Assembly: GCA_018699955.1 (NCBI GenBank)
Contig: JABISG010000079.1
Coordinates: 1 to 35,557 of the forward strand
Origin: Planctomycetaceae bacterium
GTDB lineage: Bacteria; Planctomycetota; Planctomycetia; Planctomycetales; Planctomycetaceae
Direction of reading: 5' to 3'
Length of the DNA: 35,557 bases
Shown piece by piece: positions 26,643 through 34,645 of the stretch. The notes beneath the pieces are model-generated. The model was not told the DNA's origin, searched no databases, and saw nothing but the letters and a program-made list of their open reading frames with translations. The position numbers were made by a program, and so were the translations under genes. Position 1 is the first letter of the stretch, and each line of letters opens with the position of its first letter.

Positions 26643-27710
26643 CTAATTCGGTTCCGGCTCGTGACCGGTGAGACGCAGCCGTAGGTACGATGCGCGAGCG
26701 ACGTTTCGTTCGGCCGATTCGAGGTGTTCTTTCCGCAGCTTCTGCAAATGGGCCGGCTGCGTGTGGATGAACAACTCGTTAACGGTGGGAATTTCCAGAT
26801 CGTCGATCAGGCCGAGGTTGATGCCCATTCGCACGCTGGAAAGCAGATGCATCGTTTCTTCGGAACTGATTGTCTGCGCGTTCTTGAGAATTCCGTAGGC
26901 GCGGGCAACCTGATCGTGCAGGCTACTGCGGTTTTCCTTCACCAACGCATCTCGGACCCGCCGCTCGTAGGCGATGATATTGGCGACAACATCGTTCAGG
27001 CCGGTGATAACCTGCTCTTCACTTTTCCCCAAGGTGACTTGATTGGAAATCTGATAGAAGTCTCCCATCGCCTGACTGCCTTCGCCGTACAAACCGCGAA
27101 CGGCCAGACTGATTTTGTGTAGGGCTTGGAACACCTTTTGAATTTCTTTGGTGATCACCAAAGCCGGCAGGTGAAGCATCACGCTGACACGAATCCCCGT
27201 GCCGGCATTTGTTGGGCAGGCGGTGAGATAACCCAACTCCTCGCTGAAGGCATAGGTGACGTGCGACTCGATCGAATCGTCGATGCGGTCGATTTCACTC
27301 CAACACTCATTCAGCGAAAAACCGCTGCGCAACACTTGAATTCGTAAATGGTCTTCCTCGTTGACCATCAAGCTGACGTTTTCCTGATCGCCAAACCCGA
27401 CGCCGCGCGAGCCGTGGCTGTCTGCATGTTCGCGGCTGATGAGTTGCCGTTCGACCAGGAATTGTCGATCGAGAGTTTCCAACGTGTTGACATCAACGTA
27501 GATCAACGATGTGCCGAGTTGCAGCAAGTTAAGCTTATCTCGTAACAACGCCTCGATTTCCGATCGCGTGGAGTCGTCGGCACGGCTGGGAAATGGGAAC
27601 TGCGCCAGATTGCGAGCCAGCCTGATACGGCTGGAAACGACGATGTCTGAATCCGGACCGGTACCCCTCAACCACTCGCCGCTGGTGGTAGTAAGAGCAT
27701 CGAGATCCAC
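26643..27710 (-). CDS. mcsB: Protein arginine kinase McsB
   Basis: 355 residues of the phosphagen-kinase-like family. McsB phosphorylates arginines of damaged proteins, marking them for the ClpC-ClpP protease in the Firmicutes. Visible motifs: DIVVSSRIRLARNLAQFPFP near the start, NEEDHLRIQ (about 117-125), the signature CPTNAGTGIR (Cys165), and VRGLYGEGSQAMGDFYQISNQVTLG. The C-terminal RNVARA (335-340) sits where Bacillus has the phosphoarginine-docking motif RDxxRA, with Asp replaced by Asn. GTG 27710 has AGGAG 7 bases upstream; the longer frame from ATG 27731 would begin inside that ribosome site's surroundings. mcsA lies directly upstream, 81 bases away, in the classic mcsA-mcsB order. ClpC and CtsR are not in the window. 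Confidence 0.92.
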   Translation of the reverse strand: MDLDALTTTSGEWLRGTGPDSDIVVSSRIRLARNLAQFPFPSRADDSTRSEIEALLRDKLNLLQLGTSLIYVDVNTLETLDRQFLVERQLISREHADSHGSRGVGFGDQENVSLMVNEEDHLRIQVLRSGFSLNECWSEIDRIDDSIESHVTYAFSEELGYLTACPTNAGTGIRVSVMLHLPALVITKEIQKVFQALHKISLAVRGLYGEGSQAMGDFYQISNQVTLGKSEEQVITGLNDVVANIIAYERRVRDALVKENRSSLHDQVARAYGILKNAQTISSEETMHLLSSVRMGINLGLIDDLEIPTVNELFIHTQPAHLQKLRKEHLESAERNVARASYLRLRLTGHEPEPN

Positions 27711-27791
27711 GTGACATCTCCTCGGTGACATTGGCTGAAAAAAAGGGACTCTTTGCGGCTAGTTCTCTCTCACCTGCTGCACAATTGGGAT

Positions 27792-28331
27792 TCAGGCGTC
27801 ATCCGAAATATCGTCTTCCGAAGTACCGTCTTCCAGTTCGACTTCGAGTGCCTGGATTTCGTCCCGGAGTTGGGCGGCTGCTTCATAGTCTTCCTGCTCG
27901 ACAACGTCTCGCAGATTGCTGCGTAGCTTAATTAGTCGATATTGACGGCGGCTGCCACCGGGTGCACGCTTGGGAATTTTTCCTGTGTGCTGGGTTTCGC
28001 CGTGAATATTTTCGAGCAAAGGCAACAGTTCGTTGCGAAATGCAATGTAGTCGTGCGGGCAACCGAGGCGTCCCTGACTGCGAAACTCGCGAAAGGAAAT
28101 TCCGCAGTTTGGGCAAGTTAATTGGTCGAGTTCTTCCAAATCCCGGTCGCTGGTGGCAGCCTTAATCTTTCCGCTTAATCCACTTGCGGCGGTCTCGGCT
28201 TGCTCAGGTTGCGCATTGCTCAAATACTCGTGCGCACACGATTCACACAAGTGCAGGACATCGACGACGCCCTCACGCAACTCGGTGATATGCAGCGTGG
28301 CCGGTTTTGAGCAACGGCTACATTTCTTCAT
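27792..28331 (-). CDS. mcsA: McsA, zinc-finger activator of McsB, with UVR domain
   Basis: 179 residues from MKKCSRC. Zinc-binding pairs are CSRC (4-7), CESC (about 29-32) and CPNC (about 72-75); the fourth site is only one Cys plus His (GCPHDY), a form I have seen in planctomycete homologs. A basic linker ([13 protein letters not shown]) leads to a C-terminal UvrB/UvrC-like helical hairpin, [20 protein letters not shown]..., which in the family contacts partner proteins. McsA stimulates McsB activity. The tail is acidic ([13 protein letters not shown]). The frame reads on to 28514 into the integrase gene, but those residues are not family-like. The promoter lies in 28332-28500, now next to an integrated element. 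Confidence 0.88.
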   Translation of the reverse strand: MKKCSRCSKPATLHITELREGVVDVLHLCESCAHEYLSNAQPEQAETAASGLSGKIKAATSDRDLEELDQLTCPNCGISFREFRSQGRLGCPHDYIAFRNELLPLLENIHGETQHTGKIPKRAPGGSRRQYRLIKLRSNLRDVVEQEDYEAAAQLRDEIQALEVELEDGTSEDDISDDA

Positions 28332-28396
28332 CGAAGTGAACCTGTGGCTAACATGGCAGTATTTGGTCGGCGATTTGTGCTTTTGCCCGTCACTCT

Positions 28397-28470
28397 CGAC
28401 ACCCGCTACGACACCCGTTAAACTAAATACCCAAGAATGACACCCGCTGCTGATGACAACGGGTGTCGTG
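28397..28470. promoter_or_regulatory. Cluster of GACACCCG repeats; candidate integrase attachment or operator site
   Basis: GACACCCG occurs directly at 28398-28405, 28410-28417 and 28439-28446, and inverted (CGGGTGTC) at 28460-28467. The second and the inverted copy extend to a perfect 12-base inverted pair, ACGACACCCGTT (28408-28419) and AACGGGTGTCGT (28458-28469). The first two are spaced 12 bases apart. The cluster lies between mcsA and the integrase gene, at the expected end of the element, so it may be the integrase's binding/crossover site. It could instead regulate mcsA or the integrase gene. Confidence 0.5.
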
Positions 28471-28505
28471 ACAACACCTTTACCGTTCACAGATGAGGTG
28501 ATGCC

Positions 28506-29711
28506 GTGAGCCATTCTACACAGTCACGCCCGAACAAAAAACCCAAGAAACCTTTCGACGGTTTCCCCCTGACCGCTCATCGGAACGGTCAGTGGTGCAA
28601 AAAGTCTCGGGGCAAGCAGTATTACTTCGGACTCATCGACGACTGGCAATCTGCCCTCGACCGATACAACCACGAGTGGCCCCATATCATCGAGGGACGC
28701 ACTCCGCCACCGCTGAGTTCTGGCGAAGAATACGTAACACTCAAAGATGTCTGCAACGCCTTCCTCACATCCAAGAGAGACAAGATCGACACCGGTGAGT
28801 TATCGCCCCGATCCTTCGACGACTATTACCAAACGTGCGAATGTCTCATCGGCCACTTTGACAAAGACCGCAGGGTCGATGATCTTCGCCCAGAAGACTT
28901 TGCACGCCTACGCAAAGCGATGGCGAAGCAATGTGGCCCGGTAAGACTTCGCAATATCATCACCCGAGTGAAGATGGTGTTGAAGTATGCTTACGATGAG
29001 CGACTGATCGAGAACGCGATTCATTACGGTCAATCGTTCTCCCCACCATCAGCCAAGACTCTCCGCAAATCCCGGAACGAAACTGGGCAAAACATCTTCG
29101 AGTCAGATGAAGTCCGCAAGGCACTCGACAACGCAAACACCACGATAAAAGCGATGATCCTGCTTGGCGTCAATTGTGGCTTCGGTAATACCGACGTCGC
29201 TAACCTGCCACAGTCAGCGGTTGACCTTGATGCTGGTTGGATCGAGTATCCCAGACCAAAAACCGAGATCAATCGAAGAGTTCCTCTTTGGCCAGAAACG
29301 GTGACGGCATTGCAAGCCGCCATTGCGGTAAGACCAAGCCCCAAGGGTGGAACAGATCCCGATCTGTGTTTCCGAAGTCCGCAGGGATACGCCTTCGTCC
29401 GAGTGCAGGTCAGCAAGAAAGACGCGGCACGATACAACAAAATCGATCTGGTTGGCCGACACTTCGGAATACTGCTGAAGAAACTGCAACTTAATGGCAG
29501 AAGACGATTGGGCTTCTACACGCTCAGGCATTGCTTTGAGACGATTGCTGGGGAATCCCGAGATCAGGTCGCAGTCAACTCAATCATGGGGCACGTCGAT
29601 CACAGTATGGCTGGTGCCTATCGGGAGAGGATTTCGGATCAACGACTCATCGCCGTAACCGATACGGTTCACGATTGGCTGTTCCCTGCGGAAGAACGGG
29701 GTGTGGAATGA
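28506..29711 (+). CDS. int: Tyrosine-type site-specific integrase (planctomycete type)
   Basis: 401 residues. The N-terminal [22 protein letters not shown] (about 21-42, parts in order) is a small AP2-like DNA-binding sheet; a core-binding helical domain follows (about 78-170), then the catalytic domain (about 195-395). There K252 in [15 protein letters not shown]341 in FYTLRH, H363 in MGHVDHSM and the nucleophile Y372 in AGAYRERI are in place. The first catalytic Arg, normally in a G-x-R-xxE motif, is not seen: the site reads [14 protein letters not shown]. The HxxR box begins with Tyr338. I recall other planctomycete integrases with this NCGFGN form. Start is GTG 28506 after GAGGTG; ATG at 29708 of the next gene overlaps its stop (ATGA). 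It would insert the element beside mcsA. Confidence 0.88.
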   Translation: MSHSTQSRPNKKPKKPFDGFPLTAHRNGQWCKKSRGKQYYFGLIDDWQSALDRYNHEWPHIIEGRTPPPLSSGEEYVTLKDVCNAFLTSKRDKIDTGELSPRSFDDYYQTCECLIGHFDKDRRVDDLRPEDFARLRKAMAKQCGPVRLRNIITRVKMVLKYAYDERLIENAIHYGQSFSPPSAKTLRKSRNETGQNIFESDEVRKALDNANTTIKAMILLGVNCGFGNTDVANLPQSAVDLDAGWIEYPRPKTEINRRVPLWPETVTALQAAIAVRPSPKGGTDPDLCFRSPQGYAFVRVQVSKKDAARYNKIDLVGRHFGILLKKLQLNGRRRLGFYTLRHCFETIAGESRDQVAVNSIMGHVDHSMAGAYRERISDQRLIAVTDTVHDWLFPAEERGVE

Positions 29712-30367
29712 CAAAGACCGACACGTTCATAAAACTTATATTTTTTCATCGCGACCATATCATTGGTGGCACTCCACCGCCCGGCACACCACCTGATGCC
29801 AAGACTGAGTGGAAACCAAGGCCGGTGATCGACACGGAAGCGAACAAAGTCATCAACTCCTTTCACGCATCCGTCCGAGAAGTTGAAGAACTCGATCTGT
29901 CAGAAGACCTAATGCCCCTGCTGCGGTCTGTCAAAGAACACTACGACGCAATGTTCAAGGAAGCCCGAGAGAACGCCAGCTTGGGAGTCCTGAAGGGGGC
30001 ATTCAGTCTCGATGCCACGCACAGATTGAATCCAGCATTGAATGCGTTGCTCAATGAGATGCCAAGACTTCGCGTTAAATACGAGAAAGGGAACAACAAG
30101 GAAGACACAAAGGGGGCGGTTGCCGTGTCCGCACGTCGCCAAGGGGGACAGCCCGATCCACACAAAGGCACAAAAGATAAGATCATCAGAAAGGTCTACA
30201 AAGAAAACAAGATCGAACTTACGGACAGGCGAGGCCTAACAAGGTGGAAGAAGCTTGCAGAACTCGTGAATAAAGAACCGAAAATCACCGCCCTAAATCT
30301 CGCCAAAAACCGGAAGGTCACAGCCGAATCCTGCCGAAACCTTCTCGGCCGTAAGAGTGATCGTTAG
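29708..30367 (+). CDS. Unknown element protein, coupled to the integrase
   Basis: 219 residues, beginning [20 protein letters not shown] 29708 overlaps the integrase stop, so translation is probably coupled. The middle is helical (VREVEELDLSEDLMPLLRSVKEHYDAMFKEA), and the C-terminal 60 residues are very basic and helical (KDKIIRKVYKENKIELTDRR, then RGLTRWKKLAELVNKEPKIT), which suggests a DNA-binding or helix-turn-helix-like end. A proline-rich GGTPPPGTPP stretch lies near residue 20. I do not recognise a family. Its location directly after int suggests a role in excision, control or replication of the element, but this is inference. A terminator follows in the next spacer. Confidence 0.6.
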   Translation: MTKTDTFIKLIFFHRDHIIGGTPPPGTPPDAKTEWKPRPVIDTEANKVINSFHASVREVEELDLSEDLMPLLRSVKEHYDAMFKEARENASLGVLKGAFSLDATHRLNPALNALLNEMPRLRVKYEKGNNKEDTKGAVAVSARRQGGQPDPHKGTKDKIIRKVYKENKIELTDRRGLTRWKKLAELVNKEPKITALNLAKNRKVTAESCRNLLGRKSDR

Positions 30368-30386
30368 AGGTCGTAAATAGTCATTC

Positions 30387-30537
30387 GGGACCGCGAGAAT
30401 ACCAATCTGAGAAAACACCACTAAAAACCGCCTTTCGGCCCAAAATTTATTACCCCAGTTTTCCCGTTCATTGCAGCGGGGGGCTGGGGTTTTTTCGTTT
30501 TTGCACGCGGTCCCAAATGCTTGGAACCAGGACCGCG
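30387..30537. repeat. Three copies of GGACCGCG around the terminator
   Basis: GGACCGCG is found at 30387-30394 and 30530-30537, and inverted (CGCGGTCC) at 30506-30513. The last two form a 9-base stem (with 30505/30538) around a 16-base loop that contains an inner CCAAA/TTTGG-like pair. They may be binding sites for an element protein such as the HTH protein encoded next. Confidence 0.4.
30452..30496 (+). terminator. Rho-independent terminator after the int operon
   Basis: ACCCCAG (30452-30458) pairs with CTGGGGT (30484-30490), with an inner CCCG/CGGG pair, and a T tract continues through 30495. It lies about 85 bases after the stop of the gene at 30367, and separates int expression from the replication genes. 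Confidence 0.75.
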
Positions 30538-30597
30538 TAGCACAATACTCGCAGCACTGATGGCCCCTGATACCCCATTTCACGCAAATGATTAGTG

Positions 30598-30855
30598 ATG
30601 TCGAAGCAACAGCCCTACCTCACCCCACCACAATACGCCAAGCGTCTGGGAGTGAAACCGGAAACAGTAATCAGCTGGATCAAGGCCGGGGAACTCCGAG
30701 CAATCAATGTCGGTCGCAGGGGTGCAAAGCGACCTCGCTACCGAATCCCAACCGATGCGGTTGTCGCATTTGAGAATGCTCGAACAGCATTACCGGTGAC
30801 ACACAAGCCAGCCAAGAGACGCAAGCAGCCAACCGACGTCATCACGTTCTTCTGA
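30598..30855 (+). CDS. Small helix-turn-helix DNA-binding protein (excisionase/MerR-like)
   Basis: 85 residues. LTPPQYAKRLGVKPETVISW (about 8-27) is a winged-helix HTH of the excisionase/MerR type, followed by IKAGELRAINVGRRGAKRPRYRIP, whose 'xGxLxAxxxGxxxR' wing pattern is typical of the HTH_17 domain. The tail is basic (KPAKRRKQPTD). Such proteins direct excision by helping the integrase or control element genes. ATG 30598 was chosen over GTG 30595; neither has a strong ribosome site. It follows the terminator spacer (30368-30597), which holds only the repeats noted, and precedes the primase gene by 65 bases. Confidence 0.75.
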   Translation: MSKQQPYLTPPQYAKRLGVKPETVISWIKAGELRAINVGRRGAKRPRYRIPTDAVVAFENARTALPVTHKPAKRRKQPTDVITFF

Positions 30856-30920
30856 CGGCACGCCAGACAACCCCTGCGGCACCTCGAACACAAGCCCCGC
30901 CCCCCAACAAGGACCAACCA

Positions 30921-33161
30921 ATGAACCAGCACGAAGAAGACCCTGCGGACAAGTGGACGGCAGTAACAGAAGCCTGTCCCTGCCCAGTCTGTGACGGGCC
31001 AGACAACTGCACGGTCGCCCAAGATGGAAGAGCTGTCTACTGCGGTCGGATCGAGGAAGGCAGCGTAAGACAGAACGAAGGTGGGCAGTGGCTCCATTAC
31101 CTCGATCATCCGATTCCCCGTTGCCATAACCCCCACAACTCCGCAGAACACGACCCTTCTGGCAACGGCAACACTTCTGTCAATAGATGGGATCGGCTGG
31201 CTGAGAAGTACGTCAAGGCAGCCAACAGGCGTTCGAGATCGCTTGGGAAGCTTGCAAAAGAGCTAGGCGTCACCGTGGCATCCCTGAAAGCAATCGGCAT
31301 TGGATGGGATGATGACTATTGGACGTCCCCAGAGAGAGACGCCGCAGGACATATCATCGGCATCGTGAAACGTGGTGCGGACGGAAACAAGAAGAGCATG
31401 AAAGGTGGCAAGAGAGGGCTGTCATACGATCCGAAAGCAACAGAAGATTCCGGTCCCATTATTCTGGTCGAAGGGGCAACAGACACAGCAGCGGCACGGA
31501 CACTTGGCTTTGCCGCTATTGGGCGTCCCTCGAATAACGGTGGTATCGATCATCTTGCAGAACTTCTGAAAGACGTCCCCAGCGAAAGAGAAATCATCGT
31601 CTTGGGCGAAAACGACGAAAAGCCCAATGGCACTTGGCCGGGAAGAGATGGAGCGATAAGGACGGCAACAAAACTCTCCAAGATTCTTGGTCGCAAAGTT
31701 CATTATGCACTGACACCAGACAACGCAAAGGATATTCGCGTCTGGCTTCAAGAACATGGAAACGACAGGGAATCTTTTCTTTCCCGGTTATCGCTGAACG
31801 AAGTCACGCCCCCAAAGGCTGACACCCTTCAATGGCAGCCGTTCCCAACAGAAAAACTGTCTGCCATTCTCTTTCGGTACATCGACAAGTCTAGTCGGGC
31901 AATCGGTTGCGATCCCTCTTTCGTCGCAGTGCCTCTGCTCGCTGCTCTTGCATCAGCAATCAGAAACGCTCGAAAGATTCAACTCCGCAGGGGGTGGACT
32001 GAGCCATCGGTATTGTGGGCTGTCTGCATTGGCGAATCAGGCTGCCTCAAATCCCCCGCTCATGATGCTGCAATGTACTTCATCCGGAAGAAGCAGGATG
32101 AACTCTTCCAAAAGTACAAACAAGAAGTTCGGGATTGGAACTCGCTATCAAAAGAAGAAAAGTCAACAACCCCATACCCAATTCCCGAACGAGTGAAAGT
32201 CTCCGACATCACAGTCGAAGCTCTTGCTGTGCGACTCGATGAAAACCCCGACGGACTTCTATCGGATTTGGACGAGCTATCGGGACTCTTCAAGGGTTTC
32301 AACCAGTACAAGGGCAAAGGGAACGATGAATCGCATTACCTCGCGATGCACGGTGCAAGACCGCTCACGGTTGATCGAAAAACCGGCGACAAGAAGACAC
32401 TCCACATCAAGAATGCAAACCTGTCTATCGCCGGTGGCATTCAGCCGGGAGTTCTGAAGAAGGAACTCACGCAAGACCGCCATGATTCTGGCATGACAGC
32501 ACGTATGTTGATGACGATGCCACCGCGACGGAAGAAGACTTGGACTGATGAAGAACTGACGCCAGAGGACCGCAGGGAACTCTCCACCGTCTTCCAGAAA
32601 CTGTACGAGCTACGCGATACCGTCACAGGAAAAACGACATCAGACGGAACGCCGCTAGAACTCAGTGAAGACGCCAAGCGTCTGTTCAAGGAATTCTACG
32701 AGAGGCACGCAGAAGAGGAATCTTCCCTCTCTGGTGTCCTTGCGGCAGCGTGGTCGAAGCTCGAAGGGACGGCAGCACGACTGGCTTTGATCTTCCATCT
32801 GGTTCGCTGGGCTTCGGGAGAAGCTGTCTCGGATGAAGTGGTTGACGTTCAGTCGATGGAGTCGGCCATCCACATTGTCGAATGGTTCAAGCATGAGACT
32901 CGGAGAGTCTACGCGGCACTAAAAGAATCACCGGAAGAAAACCAACAGCGACAACTAATCGAACTCATTCAGAGGAAAGGAGGAACAGTAACGCCACGAG
33001 AAGTTACCCGATCTTCACGACAGTTTGGCGGGAATGAGGAAGCCGAGAAACAACTTCAGCGTTTAGCTCACGCGGGATTCGGAAAGTGGGAAGTAATCAA
33101 GTCAGGGGGCAGGCCACGTAGCCAGTTCTCCCTGAGTGTTGCCGTTGCCAAAAGTGTTTGA
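30921..33161 (+). CDS. Zinc-finger/Toprim primase with DUF3987 helicase-like domain
   Basis: 746 residues. N-terminal Cys residues (C19, C21, C24, C30, C41) form a zinc-binding module. A Toprim-like domain follows, with LVEGATDTAAARTLGF (Glu184) and VLGENDE...GRDGA (Asp/Glu at about 229-243). From about 310 comes a DUF3987-type domain with a Walker-A-like GESGCLKS (371-378) and SDLDELSGLFKGFNQYKGKG, common in primase-helicases of phages and satellites. The C-terminal 80 residues are winged-helix-like (IELIQRKGGTVTPREVTRSS). It should prime and unwind the element's DNA for replication in the cell. AAGGA lies 6 bases before ATG 30921. Its DUF3987 half groups with mobile-element rather than chromosomal primases. 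Confidence 0.85.
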   Translation: MNQHEEDPADKWTAVTEACPCPVCDGPDNCTVAQDGRAVYCGRIEEGSVRQNEGGQWLHYLDHPIPRCHNPHNSAEHDPSGNGNTSVNRWDRLAEKYVKAANRRSRSLGKLAKELGVTVASLKAIGIGWDDDYWTSPERDAAGHIIGIVKRGADGNKKSMKGGKRGLSYDPKATEDSGPIILVEGATDTAAARTLGFAAIGRPSNNGGIDHLAELLKDVPSEREIIVLGENDEKPNGTWPGRDGAIRTATKLSKILGRKVHYALTPDNAKDIRVWLQEHGNDRESFLSRLSLNEVTPPKADTLQWQPFPTEKLSAILFRYIDKSSRAIGCDPSFVAVPLLAALASAIRNARKIQLRRGWTEPSVLWAVCIGESGCLKSPAHDAAMYFIRKKQDELFQKYKQEVRDWNSLSKEEKSTTPYPIPERVKVSDITVEALAVRLDENPDGLLSDLDELSGLFKGFNQYKGKGNDESHYLAMHGARPLTVDRKTGDKKTLHIKNANLSIAGGIQPGVLKKELTQDRHDSGMTARMLMTMPPRRKKTWTDEELTPEDRRELSTVFQKLYELRDTVTGKTTSDGTPLELSEDAKRLFKEFYERHAEEESSLSGVLAAAWSKLEGTAARLALIFHLVRWASGEAVSDEVVDVQSMESAIHIVEWFKHETRRVYAALKESPEENQQRQLIELIQRKGGTVTPREVTRSSRQFGGNEEAEKQLQRLAHAGFGKWEVIKSGGRPRSQFSLSVAVAKSV

Positions 33162-33268
33162 ATCCAGCGGAAAACAGGGGTTATGGCAACAGCGGCAACG
33201 GTATTCATCAGAAGCACAGCGGAACTCTTAACGCCAATAAAAACCACGATCACGAAAAAGGAGCAGCA

Positions 33269-33526
33269 ATGAGTACACGACCACCCAGACGCAGACGCCG
33301 CAAACGAAAAGCAGAAGGTGAAACTAAAGTGTTGCCACCTGATCCCATCGTTTGGGTTACGGCGGGAAGTGGTAACCGATACGTAGACCTCGACGAGTTC
33401 CGCATCCTGATCAACGTGAATCGAGGCAACACGATCTCAATCTTTCTAAACGAAGAATTTGATGAGGAAACGGAAGCCGAAGATGTTGCCGAACAAATCG
33501 CAAGAGACCTTGGAGTTCTGTCGTGA
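33269..33526 (+). CDS. Small basic-N-terminus element protein, unknown
   Basis: 85 residues starting MSTRPPRRRRRKRKAEG, a strongly basic head, then a strand-rich piece (VWVTAGSGNRYVDLDEFRIL) and an acidic helical tail (NEEFDEETEAEDVAEQIARD). AAGGAG stands 6 bases before ATG 33269, a strong ribosome site. The frame is open from 33158 but overlaps the primase stop. Nucleic-acid binding by the basic head is only a guess. The spacer 33162-33268 has no other gene. Confidence 0.6.
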   Translation: MSTRPPRRRRRKRKAEGETKVLPPDPIVWVTAGSGNRYVDLDEFRILINVNRGNTISIFLNEEFDEETEAEDVAEQIARDLGVLS

Positions 33527-33616
33527 CACATCATCAGCCTCCTTCCAGAAACCACAGCTCCAGCCAAGGAACGGAGGTTGTGATATTGTGTTCAGTATCT
33601 GTTTTCGTAGGACCGC

Positions 33617-33635
33617 TGGCCCCCTGCCATTTTTT
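33617..33635 (+). terminator. Weak possible terminator
   Basis: TGGC (33617-33620) and GCCA (33626-33629) form a short stem followed by a run of six T (33630-33635). A second hairpin, GTACACC (33638-33644)/GGTGTAC (33663-33669), lies just after it. The spacer 33527-33753 contains no gene I can support. Confidence 0.3.
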
Positions 33636-33753
33636 GCGTACACCTTGGGGCAGTTTCGGTTTGGTGTACCTCTGATCACCAGAGCCAATTAACGCCCATT
33701 GCAACCTACTTTTGCACAATTCCTGAATCACCTTTAACAAAGCGAGAAACGCA

Positions 33754-34116
33754 ATGAGAACTGCAGCTATTCCGGTCGGATATCTGGCCAAGATTTCAGA
33801 CGACAACTTGCTGAATCTGTCCGCGACGATCAGCACTATCACCAAGACGACATTTGGGAAATGGCTCCATTCACAGCTTTTGCGGGAGGCTGAACGTCGA
33901 ATGCGAGATGGCTCCGACGATCCACTCGAAGCAGAACAAACTGAACTGCCGATTTTCGGCTGGACTAACTCAGAATTGGCCTTCGCACTTGTGCGAGTCA
34001 CGACACTTTCGTTCGTCGTCGATGATCCAGCTACGTCGGACTTTGTAAATGCTCTGGCAGGAGCGATCACCTGCCTGTCGGCTTCTCGTTTGGAGGAATC
34101 ACATGCGATCCGGTGA
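33754..34116 (+). CDS. Unknown element protein
   Basis: 120 residues, beginning MRTAAIPVGYLAKISD. No signal, membrane segment or metal motif; the protein appears mostly helical (LLNLSATISTITKTTFGKWL, then LREAERRMRDGSDDP) with an acidic middle. The end overlaps the start of the next gene by 14 bases. I do not recognise a family. Its position between replication and capsid genes suggests a small control or accessory protein. Confidence 0.5.
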   Translation: MRTAAIPVGYLAKISDDNLLNLSATISTITKTTFGKWLHSQLLREAERRMRDGSDDPLEAEQTELPIFGWTNSELAFALVRVTTLSFVVDDPATSDFVNALAGAITCLSASRLEESHAIR

Positions 34117-34288
34117 AAAATGCCCAGCGTGCAACAAGGGCCAACTCTATGTCCGATCCAGCCGAAAAACTGCAAACTCGCAGACGCAATATCTCCGGTG
34201 TCGGTGCTGCTCGTTTAAGACAAAGGCAATCATTCCCAGAGAAAGAATTCGGCCAAGAAACGGGCTGTTGTACGTACAACACAAGTAG
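34103..34288 (+). CDS. Small zinc-ribbon protein, Ogr/Delta-like
   Basis: 61 residues with CPAC (7-10) and CRCC (33-36), making a C-x2-C...C-x2-C zinc ribbon, with basic residues between and after (RSSRKTANS, PRERIRPR). The layout recalls the Ogr/Delta family of P2/P4 phages, which switches on late genes, but the spacing is not exact. GGAGG lies 7 bases before ATG 34103. The start overlaps the upstream gene end. Being a satellite-type late activator is attractive given the capsid gene downstream, but is not proven. Confidence 0.55.
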   Translation: MRSGEKCPACNKGQLYVRSSRKTANSQTQYLRCRCCSFKTKAIIPRERIRPRNGLLYVQHK

Positions 34289-34368
34289 CCCCACCTCTCG
34301 TGATTACCTGCGATAATTAGAGCATGAGAACCTCATTCCCACGAATCCCCACGAATACAGGTGACCAA

Positions 34369-34584
34369 ATGAGCGACCGTGAATTCTTAACTTTGAACGA
34401 AGTAGCCGACTTGCTTTCTCTCAGCACATGCACAGTCCGGCGACTCTATCCCAAAGGGCAAATGCCCAAGCCTCTCAAGATCGGCAGGAGCCTACGCTGG
34501 CGTAAGCAATTAATTCTGGATTGGTGCGAGCAACAGGAAGGCGAACCAATCGAGGAATCAAGACGTAACTTTCAACCGATTTGA
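34369..34584 (+). CDS. AlpA-like helix-turn-helix regulator
   Basis: 71 residues. FLTLNEVADLLSLSTCTVRR is a helix-turn-helix of the AlpA/excisionase (HTH_17) type, followed by the wing LYPKGQMPKPLKIGRSLRWR and a short acidic end. AlpA proteins activate or regulate genes in satellites such as P4 and PICIs. AGGTGA lies 5 bases before ATG 34369. The frame opens at 34324, with ATG there, but the strong ribosome site favours 34369. It is the last regulator before the capsid gene. Confidence 0.7.
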   Translation: MSDREFLTLNEVADLLSLSTCTVRRLYPKGQMPKPLKIGRSLRWRKQLILDWCEQQEGEPIEESRRNFQPI

Positions 34585-34612
34585 GGCTTATTCGAGTCGG
34601 TCCACACCTTCT

Positions 34613-34643
34613 GGAATAAGAACAGGAATAAGAACAGGAATAA
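34613..34643 (+). promoter_or_regulatory. 12-base tandem repeat carrying the capsid ribosome binding site
   Basis: GGAATAAGAACA at 34613-34624 is repeated at 34625-34636, and a partial third copy GGAATAA runs to 34643, right before ATG 34646. Each unit offers a GGA/AGGA sequence; the last, AGGA at 34636-34639, lies 6 bases before the start. A change in repeat number would alter spacing or site number. Confidence 0.7.
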
Positions 34644-34645
34644 CC

